Assembly: GCA_965215385.1 (NCBI GenBank)
Contig: OZ244059.1
Location: 124,001 to 188,000 of the forward strand
Origin: JAPORY01 sp965215385
GTDB lineage: Bacteria; Pseudomonadota; Alphaproteobacteria; Rhodobacterales; Rhodobacteraceae
Direction: 5' to 3'
DNA length: 64,000 nt
Shown here one piece after another: positions 29,360-39,187 of this stretch. The position numbers and the translations under genes were made by a program. Each line of letters starts with the position of its first letter. Within the stretch, counting starts at the first letter, position 1. The notes beneath the pieces are model-generated. The model ran no database searches, was not told the origin of the DNA, and saw only the letters and a program-made list of their open reading frames with translations.

Positions 29360-30352
29360 ATGGCCGAAGTTGTCCTCGAACACGTCACGAAGTCATTCGG
29401 TCACATCACGGCGATCGATGACTTGTCGATCACGATTTCAGATGGTGGCTTCGTGGTGTTATTGGGGCCGACGGGAGCGGGGAAGACGACAACTCTGCGG
29501 CTCATTGCTGGTCTCGAAAAGCTTGACCGCGGCGCGATTCACCTCAATGGTCGTGACGTTGCCAACGACAGTCCCGCGCAAAGAGATGTTGCCATGGTCT
29601 TTCAGCAATATTCATTGTATCCGCATATGACCGTGCGAGAGAATCTGTCGTTTCCGTTACAATCGCCAGCCTTTAACCTAACCGGTGCGGAAATTATCAA
29701 CAAGGTTAATGCGGTCGCCCAAACGCTTCAAATTGCGCATAAACTCGACAACAATGCGACCCAGTTATCAGGTGGAGAGATGCAACGCGTGTCGATTGGA
29801 CGCGCACTGGTTCGGGAGCCACAGCTGTTTTTGATGGACGAACCATTAAGTTCGCTTGACGCAAAACTTCGGGCTGATTTAAGGGTTGAGTTGAAGCGAA
29901 TTCATGCCGATCTCGGTGCAACGCTGTTATATGTTACCCATGATCAAATTGAAGCCATGACGATGGCTACCAAAATCGGCGTGCTGGAGGCCGGCCGATT
30001 GGCACAGTACGGTTCGCCCCGCGAGATTTATGAAAATCCACACAATGTCTATGTGGCAAGCCGGCTTGGCATTCCAAGGATCAATATTTTGCCGTCGCAA
30101 TTGTTTGCCGGCGATCACAAAGGCCCGCAAATTGGCCTGCGGCCCGAAAACATTGTCGCAGGCGCGGGGGTTGAAGCGCGGGTGACCCGCACTGAGCACC
30201 TCGGAGATCAGACACGGTTACATCTCGATCTTCAAGGTCATCCTGTCGTTACCCTGATTGGTGTCCACGCCGACTACGCGGCGGGAACCACACTTAAGAT
30301 TGAACCGCGGAACCCTCTCTATTTTGACGTGCAAGGTAAGCGCGTTTGTTAA
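29360..30352 (+). CDS. Carbohydrate ABC transporter ATPase (UgpC/MalK-like), second copy
   Basis: The 330-residue ATPase begins one base after the preceding stop. It has Walker A GPTGAGKTTT, signature LSGGEMQRVSIGRAL, Walker B LFLMDEPLSSLD and YVTHDQIEAMTM, then a TOBE domain with IGLRPENI. The C-terminal regulatory part is shorter than in the first copy. Two non-identical ATPases in one operon point to an asymmetric transporter. Confidence 0.93.
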   Translation: MAEVVLEHVTKSFGHITAIDDLSITISDGGFVVLLGPTGAGKTTTLRLIAGLEKLDRGAIHLNGRDVANDSPAQRDVAMVFQQYSLYPHMTVRENLSFPLQSPAFNLTGAEIINKVNAVAQTLQIAHKLDNNATQLSGGEMQRVSIGRALVREPQLFLMDEPLSSLDAKLRADLRVELKRIHADLGATLLYVTHDQIEAMTMATKIGVLEAGRLAQYGSPREIYENPHNVYVASRLGIPRINILPSQLFAGDHKGPQIGLRPENIVAGAGVEARVTRTEHLGDQTRLHLDLQGHPVVTLIGVHADYAAGTTLKIEPRNPLYFDVQGKRVC

Positions 30353-30366
30353 ACAACGGAACGGCA

Positions 30367-31977
30367 ATGACCCAGTTTATCAATTCTAAGACGGCAATGG
30401 TGACCGAGGCAATCGATGGATTGCTGGCGTCTTCGGGTGGTTTGCTTACCCGATTGGACGGGTATCCTCACATCAAATTCGTTTATCGAACAGATTGGGA
30501 TCGATCAAAAGTTGCTTTGATTTCAGGAGGAGGATCGGGTCACGAACCCGCCCATGCCGGGTTTGTTGGTGCTGGGATGCTGACCGGGGCGGTTTGTGGC
30601 GAAGTATTTGCGTCACCGTCGGTAGAAGCGGTGCTGGCTGGAATTTTAGCGGTAACGGGGGATGCAGGATGCTTACTCATTGTCAAGAATTACACGGGTG
30701 ATCGGCTAAATTTCGGTCTTGCTGCTGAACGCGCACGTGCATTGGGCTACCGGGTCAAAATGGTTGTCGCTGCCGACGATATCGCGATACCGGATTTTGC
30801 ACAACCACGTGGGTTAGCGGGGACGCTCTTTGCCCACAAAATTGCCGGCGCGCTTGCGGAGAACGGTGCTCACCTCGACGCAGTGGCGGAGATAACTGCG
30901 AGCGCACTGTCGAGGATTGTAAGTATTGGCCTAAGCCTTAATACCTGCACATTACCGGGGCAGGGAAGAGAGGACAGAATTCCTGCTGGCAAGGCCGAAC
31001 TTGGACTAGGAATTCATGGTGAGCCTGGCGTTGAACAGATTGCGTTTCGTAGCGCGAAAGATGCGGTGGCGGCGATGATTGATCGGCTAAGGCAACGACT
31101 GGCGTCAGAGCGAGGCGTCGCTTTGCTTAACAATCTCGGCGCGGCAACCGGATTAGAGATGGCGATTTTAACAAATGCGGTGATCGAGTCCGATATCGCC
31201 CATCATATTATCGGGCCAGCACCAATGATGACATCGTTAGACATGCATGGATTTTCGATATCAATTCTACCGCCAAATTCAGAGGAATTAGCGGCACTTG
31301 AAACCACGGTGCCGGTGGCCGCTTGGCCGAAGATACAACGCGTTACCGAAGTAAAACCTACCCGATTGCCTGAAAAGCTTACCCCACCCAAGTTTTCGGC
31401 GTCCGCTAATCCCGATGTCAAACAGATTATTCAGCAGGCCTGCTCGGCGATCATTGCGGCTGAAGCAACGCTAAATGATCTGGATGCAAAGTCTGGCGAC
31501 GGGGATACCGGCACGACACTCTCGACCGCAGCGCGGTCACTAAACGAGGCAGTTGATGACCTGCCGTTAGCGAATATGGCTGAGTTATTGACAGAAATTG
31601 GCAATGCGCTGCATCAGTCGATGGGAGGATCGCTAGGAGCGATTCTAGCGGTATTCTTTGCCGCCGCTGGTGACGCGTCTCGAGCCGGCATGGCACCGAT
31701 TGCGGCCTTTAAAAAAGGCCTGCAACGGATTGGCGAAGTTGGTGGAGCTAAACTCGGTGATCGGACGATGATTGATGCTTTGTCCCCCGCGTTGCAGTCT
31801 TTACCGAAAGGCATGCAGGCCGCTGCAACCGCGGCACGTGAAGGAGCAGATGCAACGGCTGGCATACGCCGGGCGAATGCGGGTCGCGCCGCCTATGTTC
31901 CCGCAGAAAATCTAGTCGGAAACAATGATCCGGGCGCCGATGCGGTGGCGTTGGTTTTTGCGGCAATTGCTGACTAG
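30367..31977 (+). CDS. DhaK-DhaL fused ATP-dependent ketose/dihydroxyacetone kinase
   Basis: The first domain (about residues 1-330) is DhaK. It contains SGGGSGHEPAHAGFVGAGML and LGLGIHGEPGVEQ, whose His binds the carbonyl substrate covalently. The second (about 355-536) is DhaL, with the Mg-ATP aspartates in AKSGDGDTGTTL and QSMGGSLGAI. The single-chain form uses ATP, unlike the PTS-driven DhaKLM. The ATG at 30367 lies 14 bases after the ATPase stop. Relatives phosphorylate dihydroxyacetone or ketotetroses such as erythrulose. In this uptake operon a ketotriose or ketotetrose formed by the neighbouring enzymes is the likely substrate. Confidence 0.9.
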   Translation: MTQFINSKTAMVTEAIDGLLASSGGLLTRLDGYPHIKFVYRTDWDRSKVALISGGGSGHEPAHAGFVGAGMLTGAVCGEVFASPSVEAVLAGILAVTGDAGCLLIVKNYTGDRLNFGLAAERARALGYRVKMVVAADDIAIPDFAQPRGLAGTLFAHKIAGALAENGAHLDAVAEITASALSRIVSIGLSLNTCTLPGQGREDRIPAGKAELGLGIHGEPGVEQIAFRSAKDAVAAMIDRLRQRLASERGVALLNNLGAATGLEMAILTNAVIESDIAHHIIGPAPMMTSLDMHGFSISILPPNSEELAALETTVPVAAWPKIQRVTEVKPTRLPEKLTPPKFSASANPDVKQIIQQACSAIIAAEATLNDLDAKSGDGDTGTTLSTAARSLNEAVDDLPLANMAELLTEIGNALHQSMGGSLGAILAVFFAAAGDASRAGMAPIAAFKKGLQRIGEVGGAKLGDRTMIDALSPALQSLPKGMQAAATAAREGADATAGIRRANAGRAAYVPAENLVGNNDPGADAVALVFAAIAD

Positions 31978-31992
31978 AAGGCGAGTAGGATT

Positions 31993-33048
31993 ATGAAAGC
32001 AATTCGTGGACCGGCACTTTTCTTGGCGCAATTTGCGAGTGATGACGCCCCATTTAACTCGTGGGAGAATATCACGCGTTGGGCGGCAGAAATTGGTTAT
32101 AAAGGCGTTCAACTTCCGAGTTGGGAAACACGATTCCTCGACCTTGATCGCGCGGCATCTAGCGTCGAATATTGTAACGAAATCCTCGGCGTTGCGAGAG
32201 AAAACGGCGTTGTAGTCACCGAATTAGCGAGTCACTTGCAAGGACAGTTGGTGGCGGTTCATCCGGCATATGATTTAGCGTTCGATGGATTTGCGGTAGA
32301 GTCGGTGAGAGGCAACCCGAGGGCGCGGCAAGAGTGGGCGGTGGATCAAGTCATTAAGACGATTTCCGCCGCGGCCAACATGGGGCTAAAAGCGCAAGCA
32401 ACTTTCTCGGGGGCGTTGGCTTGGCCGTTTTTGTACCCATGGCCGCAGCGACCGCCCGGCTTGATTGATACGGCCTTTACGGAATTGGCAAACCGCTGGC
32501 AGCCGATTCTAGACCACGCCGAGGACTGCGGGGTTGATATTTGCTATGAGATCCATCCTGGCGAGGACCTTCACGACGGTGCAACCTTTGAGATGTTTCT
32601 AGAAAAGGTTAACGGTCACGCGCGCGCTTGTATGTTGTACGATCCATCTCACTATGTACTGCAGTGTCTCGACTATTTGGACAATATCGAAATTTACAAA
32701 AACCGCATTCGAATGTTTCATGTTAAAGATGCAGAATTCAACCCCACCGGCAGGCAAGGGGTGTATTCTGGTTATCAGGATTGGGTGAATCGTGCGGGAC
32801 GTTTTCGATCATTAGGGGATGGGCAGGTAGATTTCCGTGCCGTATTTTCACGTCTAACGGCGGCTGGTTTTGATGGTTGGGCTGTGGTCGAGTGGGAGTG
32901 TTGCCTCAAGCATCCCGAAGATGGTGCGCGTGAAGGGGCGCAATTTGTCTCCGACCACATCATTCGTGTTACGGAAAAATCTTTCGATGACTTTGCCGCT
33001 GGTGAGGTGAGTAACTCGATAAGCCGCAAGACATTAGGAATTGATTAA
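31993..33048 (+). CDS. Sugar phosphate isomerase/epimerase (xylose isomerase-like TIM barrel)
   Basis: A 351-residue AP-endonuclease-2/xylose-isomerase-type TIM barrel, usually an isomerase or epimerase of free or phosphorylated sugars needing a divalent metal. Likely metal ligands lie in CYEIHPGEDLHDG (Glu), YDPSHYVLQ (Asp/His), FHVKDAEF and VVEWECC (Glu). The substrate is not readable. It lies between the kinase and a dehydrogenase and overlaps the latter by one base (TAATG), so it belongs to the same catabolic pathway. Confidence 0.85.
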   Translation: MKAIRGPALFLAQFASDDAPFNSWENITRWAAEIGYKGVQLPSWETRFLDLDRAASSVEYCNEILGVARENGVVVTELASHLQGQLVAVHPAYDLAFDGFAVESVRGNPRARQEWAVDQVIKTISAAANMGLKAQATFSGALAWPFLYPWPQRPPGLIDTAFTELANRWQPILDHAEDCGVDICYEIHPGEDLHDGATFEMFLEKVNGHARACMLYDPSHYVLQCLDYLDNIEIYKNRIRMFHVKDAEFNPTGRQGVYSGYQDWVNRAGRFRSLGDGQVDFRAVFSRLTAAGFDGWAVVEWECCLKHPEDGAREGAQFVSDHIIRVTEKSFDDFAAGEVSNSISRKTLGID

Positions 33049-34208
33049 TGGTCGGAACTAATAGTGTGGGTAATGACAGCCCCCGCCGCCTTCGGCTCGG
33101 TATGGTGGGCGGCGGGAAAGATGCCTTTATTGGGGCGGTACATCGCACTGCTGCTCGGATAGACGATCACTTCACTTTGCTTGCTGGCGCACTGTCATCA
33201 ACACCGTCACGTTCGCAAGAAAGCGGTGTAGCACTTGGTCTAGAGCGAGTCTATGATGATTATAAGCAAATGGCCAGTCGTGAGGCTCGACTTGAGACCG
33301 GTGTGGAAGTTGTTGCCATCGTAACTCCTAATGACTCCCACTATCCAATCGCACGTGAGTTTCTCAAGCGGGGCATCCATGTCATTTGTGACAAGCCACT
33401 AACATCGACATTAAGAGATGCCAATAAATTATTCCAGACAGTCAATAAAAATAGAGCTTTATTTATACTTTCGCACAATTATACGTGTTATCCATTGATT
33501 CGACAAGCACGAGAAATGGTCACGACCGGTTGCCTTGGGCGGATCCGAGTGGTGCAGGTGGAGTATATCCAAGATTGGTTGACCGCGGTTGTCAACAACA
33601 AACAGGCGGAGTGGCGAACTGACCCGATGCGATCAGGCGAGGGCGGTGCGATTGGTGATATCGGTTCACACGCTTACAATCTTGTCGGTTTCGTAACGGG
33701 ATTGAAGGTTGAGCAGGTGTCTGCGGACCTGCAAGCTTTTGTCGTTGGTCGTTTACTTGATGACAATGCGCATGTCTTGCTGCGGTTCGAAGATGGAGTT
33801 CGTGGCATGCTTTGGGCTTCACAGGTCGCGCCTGGCAATGAGAATGGCCTGCGTCTTAGAGTATACGGCGACAAAGGCGGTCTTGAGTGGGCGCAAGAAG
33901 AACCTAATCGCATTTGGTACACTCCGTATGGGCAATCAACGCGCAAAATCACTCGGAACGGTGCCGAAACGCTGGAGGCAGCCAATCGATTAAGTCGAAT
34001 TCCACCCGGGCATCCAGAGGGTTATCTTGAGGGTTTTGCCAATCTCTACAGCGAAGCAGCCGCGGCTATTCGTGCATTTGATCGCGGTGAAAAGGTGTCG
34101 CTAGGTGTTACCTATCCAACTGTCCAAGACGGGCTTGACGGCATGCGGTTCATTAATGCCTGCGTTAAGAGTAGCCAGAGAAACTCTCGTTGGGTTAAAA
34201 TCGATTGA
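33048..34208 (+). CDS. Gfo/Idh/MocA-family oxidoreductase
   Basis: NAD(P)-dependent sugar or polyol dehydrogenase. The 386-residue protein has an N-terminal Rossmann motif (LGMVGGGKDAFIGAVHR), the conserved CDKPLTSTLRDA of the family (EKP type) near residue 115, and a C-terminal substrate domain with GGAIGDIGSHAYNLVGFVTG, where the D..SH pair is the usual catalytic Asp/His site. It ends the operon. With the isomerase it probably converts the imported polyol or sugar to the ketose used by the kinase. Direction and substrate are inference. Confidence 0.9.
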   Translation: MVGTNSVGNDSPRRLRLGMVGGGKDAFIGAVHRTAARIDDHFTLLAGALSSTPSRSQESGVALGLERVYDDYKQMASREARLETGVEVVAIVTPNDSHYPIAREFLKRGIHVICDKPLTSTLRDANKLFQTVNKNRALFILSHNYTCYPLIRQAREMVTTGCLGRIRVVQVEYIQDWLTAVVNNKQAEWRTDPMRSGEGGAIGDIGSHAYNLVGFVTGLKVEQVSADLQAFVVGRLLDDNAHVLLRFEDGVRGMLWASQVAPGNENGLRLRVYGDKGGLEWAQEEPNRIWYTPYGQSTRKITRNGAETLEAANRLSRIPPGHPEGYLEGFANLYSEAAAAIRAFDRGEKVSLGVTYPTVQDGLDGMRFINACVKSSQRNSRWVKID

Positions 34209-34508
34209 CTCCAATTTGGGGATTCCAATTTGATATTCGCTACAAACGCAGGATTGAGTGGCGCATGCCCGGCAGCGGATACGAAAGAGCGAAACGCTAC
34301 GGAGCGACTGTGCTCAAATCTCGGCGGGCGTTGCGCGTTTGCAATTAAAGTGTTTGGTGGGTAACGGTCGGCTCGTCGCTTTAGTATTTTCGCAAACCTT
34401 TGCTCGGTGTTATGATACGATCAAACTTGCCGCGGCTAGGATGCAGATAGTTCGCTGGTTTCATGCTTCGCTATTGCCGAATGGCGGGTAGGACCTTGCC
34501 CTAGGTAG

Positions 34509-35045
34509 CGGTTGGACTATCCGAATGAGTAGGTGCAACTCAGCCTAATCGACGAGTTGCTGACCTATCTAAGTCCAAAGAAAGAAGTGCCAGTGGCGGC
34601 GGGGGAAACTCTTCGTACCCGACTTGAAGCGAACGATTTCGACGGTTTCGTTCGAGAACTCAAGGCTTGCTTCGCTAGTATTCCTTATCAATGGCACACA
34701 ACGGGTGACCTTGAACGTTATGAGGCCTGGTACGCTAGTTTGTTGCTCATGTGTTTTCGCGCGATTGGCGTGGAGGTACGATCCGAAGAAGCATCAAGCG
34801 GTGGTCATGCTGATATGGTGGTCTTGACTGGTGGACAAGTGTTTGTTTTTGAGTATAAAATGGCGGACAAAGCGGACACCGCTGAACTTGCGTTAGCAGC
34901 GGCTTTTCAGCAGATACGCGAGCAGGGTTATGCCGAAAAATATCTAAGTCGCAACGAGACAGTACATTGAGTGGCGATTGTATTCGGTGGTGAAGATCGA
35001 AAGCAATTGCTGGTTCAAGCAGAGTTTGTATCGCCAGAGCACTGA
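34509..35045 (+). pseudogene. Decayed C-terminal remnant of an AAA/PD-(D/E)XK protein
   Basis: The reading frame RLDYPNE(stop)VQLSLIDELL and on aligns with the C-terminal third of the intact gene just downstream (YRLDYPNQAVRFSFNAELL). In-frame stops at 34506-34508, 34530-34532 and 34968-34970 break it, yet homology continues past the last one (VAIVFGGEDRKQLLVQAE) to 35045. The remnant keeps the nuclease signature of this PDDEXK_9-type domain: HADMVV (Asp) and VFVFEYK (Glu-x-Lys). The N-terminal ATPase part is gone. It is a leftover of a tandem duplicate. Confidence 0.85.
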
Positions 35046-35124
35046 GGGTGGAACGGATACTTGCGAAAGATCGCCGCTATAATTGTCTTTGCTGATTTTA
35101 AAGCGAAGAGTAGGTGGGAATCTC

Positions 35125-36693
35125 TTGACCAATAAGTTGCTGCCCATCGGCGTTCAGAATTTCGCGACGATTCGGAGCGAGAACGACTACGTTGATAAGA
35201 CACCGCTCATCTGGGAGTTGGCAGACTGCGGGCATTATTATTTCTTTGCGCGTCCCCGTGGGTTTGGCAAGAGTCTACTAATGGACACAATTGCAGCATT
35301 GTTTGCTGAACAAGAATCCTTGTTCGAAGGTTTGGATGTCCATGATCATTGGGACTGGTCTGTCACTTACCCCGTGCTGCGATTGAGCTTTGAGGGAAAG
35401 TACAACGACCTTGGAGAAATTGAGGAAGATTTCCTCGCGCAGCTGAAGATCGTACGTGAAGAGTATGGTCTTGCGTCTTCAGATATTGCCAATACTAGCC
35501 CCTTGCGTTTGCGCAATATTCTGGGACAACTTCAGCAGAAGACAGGTCGGCAAGTCGTCATCTTAGTCGATGACTACGACAAGCCGCTTCTTGGCGTGCT
35601 GCAGGATCCTGCGTTGGCGGCGGCCAGCCGTGATTATCGGCTTGGTTTCTATGGGATGATCAAGCACAGTTCCGAGCATGTCCGTTTTGCCTTGCTCTCT
35701 GGGATTGCGATGTTCCCAAGAGCTGGTATATTCTCAGGGCTCAATAATCTCTTAGACATCAGCTTGAGTCCCCGTTCCGCCGCGATATGCGGCTTTACCG
35801 ATGCCGACCTCGTTACTGTCTTCGATCCCGAATTAGAGGGATTGGATCGGGAGTTAATCCGCACCGGGTACAACGGTTACAACTGGCGCGGCAACGAGCC
35901 AATCTATAATCTAGTTGATATACTGCATCTCTTCAAAAATCGTGATTTCAGTCCATACTGGTTTGAGACAGGTTCATCGACGCTTTTGGCTCAAACGCTG
36001 GTGCGAGAGTCTAAAGGCCCTCTGACACTAGACGGATGCTTGGTCTCCGAATCGCTTATTTCTAGGTTGGATGTAGAGGATCTTGGCACCGAGGTGTTGT
36101 TCTTTCAGACTGGCCATCTTACAATTACCAAAGAAATTGACGAGTTTTTCAGCACCATTTACCGGCTAGATTACCCCAACCAAGCGGTGCGGTTCAGTTT
36201 TAACGCCGAGTTACTTTCTTATTTGTATCCGAAGCGAAAAGTGCCAACAAACGACGGGGAAACACTTCGCGCCCGACTTGAAACGAACGATTTCGAAAGA
36301 TTCGCGGAAATCCTTAAAGCTTACTTGGGCAGTATACCTTTTCAGTGGGAGGCGACGGACGAGCTCTCGCGCCATAGAGCCTGGTATTCCAGTTTGCTGT
36401 ACCTGTGTTTCGGTGCCATCGGGATGGAGGTACGAGGAACCCAAAAGTCTTCTAACCGCGATCATGCGAATATTGTGGTGCGCACTGGTGGACAGGTATT
36501 CGTGCTGCAATTCGAGGTGATTGAAGATGCGACGGCAAGCGCGGCTGCGCTGGAGACAGCATTTACCCAAATGCGCGGGCAGGGTAATGCTGACGCGTAT
36601 CACGGGCAGCCAGTGCATCTGATTGCGGTAGCGTGGGGACGCGAGGCTCACAACCTGTTGCAAGTGCGGGCTGAGCAGATCATCCGATCATGA
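35125..36693 (+). CDS. AAA-ATPase-like/PD-(D/E)XK protein with degenerate nuclease site
   Basis: A two-domain protein of about 522 residues. The N-terminal AAA-like domain begins LLPIGVQNFATIRSENDYVDKT with P-loop RPRGFGKSLL and VVILVDDYDKP as Walker B. The C-terminal PDDEXK_9-type domain is at about residues 390-520. In the tandem remnant the catalytic motif reads HAD and FEYK; here it reads HANIVV and VLQFEV, so Asp, Glu and Lys are all replaced and nuclease activity is doubtful. I chose the TTG at 35125 after GGTGGG, where the family normally begins; a TTG at 35083 is open too. The family is common in Bacteroidetes and symbionts, and its function is unknown. Confidence 0.82.
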   Translation: MTNKLLPIGVQNFATIRSENDYVDKTPLIWELADCGHYYFFARPRGFGKSLLMDTIAALFAEQESLFEGLDVHDHWDWSVTYPVLRLSFEGKYNDLGEIEEDFLAQLKIVREEYGLASSDIANTSPLRLRNILGQLQQKTGRQVVILVDDYDKPLLGVLQDPALAAASRDYRLGFYGMIKHSSEHVRFALLSGIAMFPRAGIFSGLNNLLDISLSPRSAAICGFTDADLVTVFDPELEGLDRELIRTGYNGYNWRGNEPIYNLVDILHLFKNRDFSPYWFETGSSTLLAQTLVRESKGPLTLDGCLVSESLISRLDVEDLGTEVLFFQTGHLTITKEIDEFFSTIYRLDYPNQAVRFSFNAELLSYLYPKRKVPTNDGETLRARLETNDFERFAEILKAYLGSIPFQWEATDELSRHRAWYSSLLYLCFGAIGMEVRGTQKSSNRDHANIVVRTGGQVFVLQFEVIEDATASAAALETAFTQMRGQGNADAYHGQPVHLIAVAWGREAHNLLQVRAEQIIRS

Positions 36694-36797
36694 TCGGCCT
36701 CGCCATAAATCTGACCCATCACACCGTAATTGTGACATTCAGACGGGACCTGTATTTTCTGAGGACCACCAGAAGTATACCGACCGACCAGCCGAGA

Positions 36798-36935
36798 ATG
36801 TCGCAAGAAAAAAGTCGTCAGTTCCTGCTCGACAGCCTGCTTGAAGAAAACGACGATCTAACGCGACGTGACCCCCGTACTTGGCACCAATTGATTTGGT
36901 ATTCAGTCGCCGATCACCGTTTAGTCGCAACGTAG
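36798..36935 (+). CDS. Possible small protein of unknown function upstream of rnd
   Basis: A 45-residue frame (MSQEKSRQFLLDSLLEENDD, then a Trp/His-rich end) just before rnd. The composition looks protein-like and the ATG is plausible, but the upstream sequence gives no clear ribosome binding site and I recognise no family. The frame is open back to 36690. It could be chance. Confidence 0.25.
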   Translation: MSQEKSRQFLLDSLLEENDDLTRRDPRTWHQLIWYSVADHRLVAT

Positions 36936-36948
36936 CAGTTTCTATAGC

Positions 36949-38160
36949 GTGACCGAATCGACGATGCGGATGCTAACAACAACCACCGAACTGGCAAGCT
37001 TTTGTCAGCAAGCACGCCGACATCCGTTTGTGACCATTGACACCGAATTTATTCGAGATCGTACGTATTATCCCAAACTCTGCTTGGTTCAGTTGGCCTT
37101 TGCCGGGGATGGCGAGAACAACGCCGTTTTGGTGGATCCATTGTCTGACGCTTTGGCTTTGGAGCATTTCTATGAGTTACTTTCCGACGAGGCGGTAGTG
37201 AAAGTTTTTCACGCGGCCAGGCAAGATATTGAAATTTTCGTCAATGCGGCGCGGGTCATTCCGAAACCGCTGTTTGACACCCAAATTGCAGCTATGGTTT
37301 GCGGTTATGGCGATCAAGTCGGTTACGAAACTCTGGTCAGAGATATTGCCAAGTCCAACCTCAACAAGGTTTCGAGGATTTCGGATTGGTCGCAACGTCC
37401 CTTAACCAAATCACAGAAAAGCTATGCGCTGGCCGACGTAACCCATTTGCGGGTAATTTATGAACAGTTGCGAGCCGAGATCGTAGCTAAGGGGCGTGCA
37501 CACTGGTTAGAGGGAGAACTGGAACTTCTATCGAATATTGATACGTACCGCATAGATCCTCGCGAGGTTTGGAAAAGAATAAAATCACGGAATCGATCCC
37601 CACGATTCTGCGCTATTTTGCGAGAACTCGCGGCATTTCGCGAACTCCATGCACAACAGAACAATGTCCCGCGTAATTGGGTTCTTAGAGATGAATTTTT
37701 GGTTCTGCTGGCAAATACAAAACCAAAAACCGCAAGTGAGATTCGCAAAACGCGCCTGTTTGCGACGAAGGTAAGTCACGCAAAACTTTTCAAGGGTATT
37801 CTTGAGGCGATTACAAAAGGTCAAGCCTTGAGCGAGACGGAATTGCCGCAGACTAACAGCAAATTTAGTAATAATTTATTTACAAACACCGCTACCACCG
37901 ACTTACTGAAAGTGCTTTTGAAAGCGAAGTCCGAAGAATTCGCTGTCGCGGCAAAACTAATTGCGTCAGCGGCAGAAATTGAAGCACTTGCAGCCGGAGA
38001 AAGGTCGCTGCCAGTGTTGCGTGGTTGGCGAGGCGAAATCTATGGAAATGACGCTCTGCGACTGTGTGAAGGCAAGCTTGCTCTAGCAGTGCATAAAAAT
38101 CATCATCAAGTCGAAGTTATTGATCGCGATACGATGCCGTTAGGGAACCCGACGCTGTAG
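36949..38160 (+). CDS. rnd: Ribonuclease D
   Basis: 3'-to-5' exoribonuclease of the DEDD family that trims tRNA and other stable RNA 3' ends. Exo motifs are VTIDTEFIRDRTYYPKLCLV (I), KVFHAARQDIEIF (II) and KSQKSYALADVTHL (III), followed by an HRDC domain near residues 210-290. The 403-residue size is normal. The listed start is GTG at 36949; ATG at 36964 is an alternative. Its 3' end overlaps the convergent lipoprotein gene by 21 bases. Confidence 0.95.
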   Translation: MTESTMRMLTTTTELASFCQQARRHPFVTIDTEFIRDRTYYPKLCLVQLAFAGDGENNAVLVDPLSDALALEHFYELLSDEAVVKVFHAARQDIEIFVNAARVIPKPLFDTQIAAMVCGYGDQVGYETLVRDIAKSNLNKVSRISDWSQRPLTKSQKSYALADVTHLRVIYEQLRAEIVAKGRAHWLEGELELLSNIDTYRIDPREVWKRIKSRNRSPRFCAILRELAAFRELHAQQNNVPRNWVLRDEFLVLLANTKPKTASEIRKTRLFATKVSHAKLFKGILEAITKGQALSETELPQTNSKFSNNLFTNTATTDLLKVLLKAKSEEFAVAAKLIASAAEIEALAAGERSLPVLRGWRGEIYGNDALRLCEGKLALAVHKNHHQVEVIDRDTMPLGNPTL

Positions 38161-38652
38161 AGAATTGTTCGCCGCTGTGACGCGAATTGTTCGCACTTCA
38201 CGAAGCACTTGGGAAGTAACGCTTTGCGCCACAAAGACACGTCGCGACTGAGAAGAACCAGTCGCTGCCTTGCCATCGGGGTATAAGGTAAGCAGTCTAA
38301 AATTCAAAACTCCGTTTTGAGGGCTTTGAGATTCATCCTCGGCGATTAAGCGAACATCGTAGGCTCCTTGCCGAGCCGCCAAACCAGTCGCGAGGATTAT
38401 TGCTCCTGATCGCGTTGGTTCGATTTTGAGCTCTAAAACATTATCAACCACAACGCCGTCATAGGACTTGGTCGGACGCTCATTGCGGGAAGCGCGTCTT
38501 GGCAGCAATGGGTTGACGTCCTTTGTGGACTCACTCTCCACTTGCCCGTCCCTGCCACCGAACCAGCCAAAAGGGTTCCATCGGGACTCGCCATCGCCGC
38601 CACAGCCAGATAAAAGGGGAGTCAAGAAAATTATGACCCAAAGAAATCGCAT
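38140..38652 (-). CDS. Predicted outer-membrane lipoprotein, function unknown
   Basis: The 170-residue product has a lipoprotein signal peptide (FLWVIIFLTPLLSGC) with Cys at residue 17 as the lipidation site and GGDG after it. A low-complexity linker follows, then a domain (about residues 65-165) with no motif I recognise. Similar small lipoproteins are found next to rnd or other housekeeping genes in Alphaproteobacteria. Convergent with rnd, sharing 21 bases. Confidence 0.75.
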   Translation of the reverse strand: MRFLWVIIFLTPLLSGCGGDGESRWNPFGWFGGRDGQVESESTKDVNPLLPRRASRNERPTKSYDGVVVDNVLELKIEPTRSGAIILATGLAARQGAYDVRLIAEDESQSPQNGVLNFRLLTLYPDGKAATGSSQSRRVFVAQSVTSQVLREVRTIRVTAANNSLQRRVP

Positions 38653-39187
38653 GTTAGGAATATTACTTTCGTTAATGGAGTACGGTTGGACGCAAGCGAG
38701 GTTAAGTCCGATGTGGAATGCCGGCTCTTGATTGACACGAAATTAAGACCAATATCGTCATTACAGAGCCACAAACTATGTGAAGATGGATACGCTTTTT
38801 GTCAATCAAATTTTAACGCTGTAGCATCCATAACGGAACTTAATCAGGACTTTATGGGCCTAACGCGCTTGTGAGATAATAGAGTTTGCGACGACGCAAG
38901 ATTTCGCAAGGCAATGCGTCACAGTCGGTAAGCAGCGAAAAAGTTTGGGCCGAAGCATGACAACAAGACTAAAGATCAGTTTGGGCTTGTACGAGACTCA
39001 ACGTCGGGGAAACACGAATTGACTTTGGGCTTGATTGCAATTTCTACCGGATATGCTGGTCGGTTTTGGGTCCTTTGAGATACCGCTCACGCCTTTGTAA
39101 GACTCCGACGAAGTTGGGGTCATTGCCACCATCACAAGTCGAACACCAAGCGTTCATACAGATCTGACAACAAAGGACAACTACCTG
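38653..39187. other. Intergenic region between the lipoprotein gene and sufE
   Basis: About 535 bases between divergent genes. I find no protein-like frame, RNA-gene-like structure or repeat. It should carry the promoters of both neighbours. Confidence 0.4.

Noticed and set aside
34533..34970. A 145-residue intact-looking gene
   Set aside because: Its homology to the downstream protein continues beyond stop codons at both ends, and the ATPase half is missing, so it is a decayed remnant.
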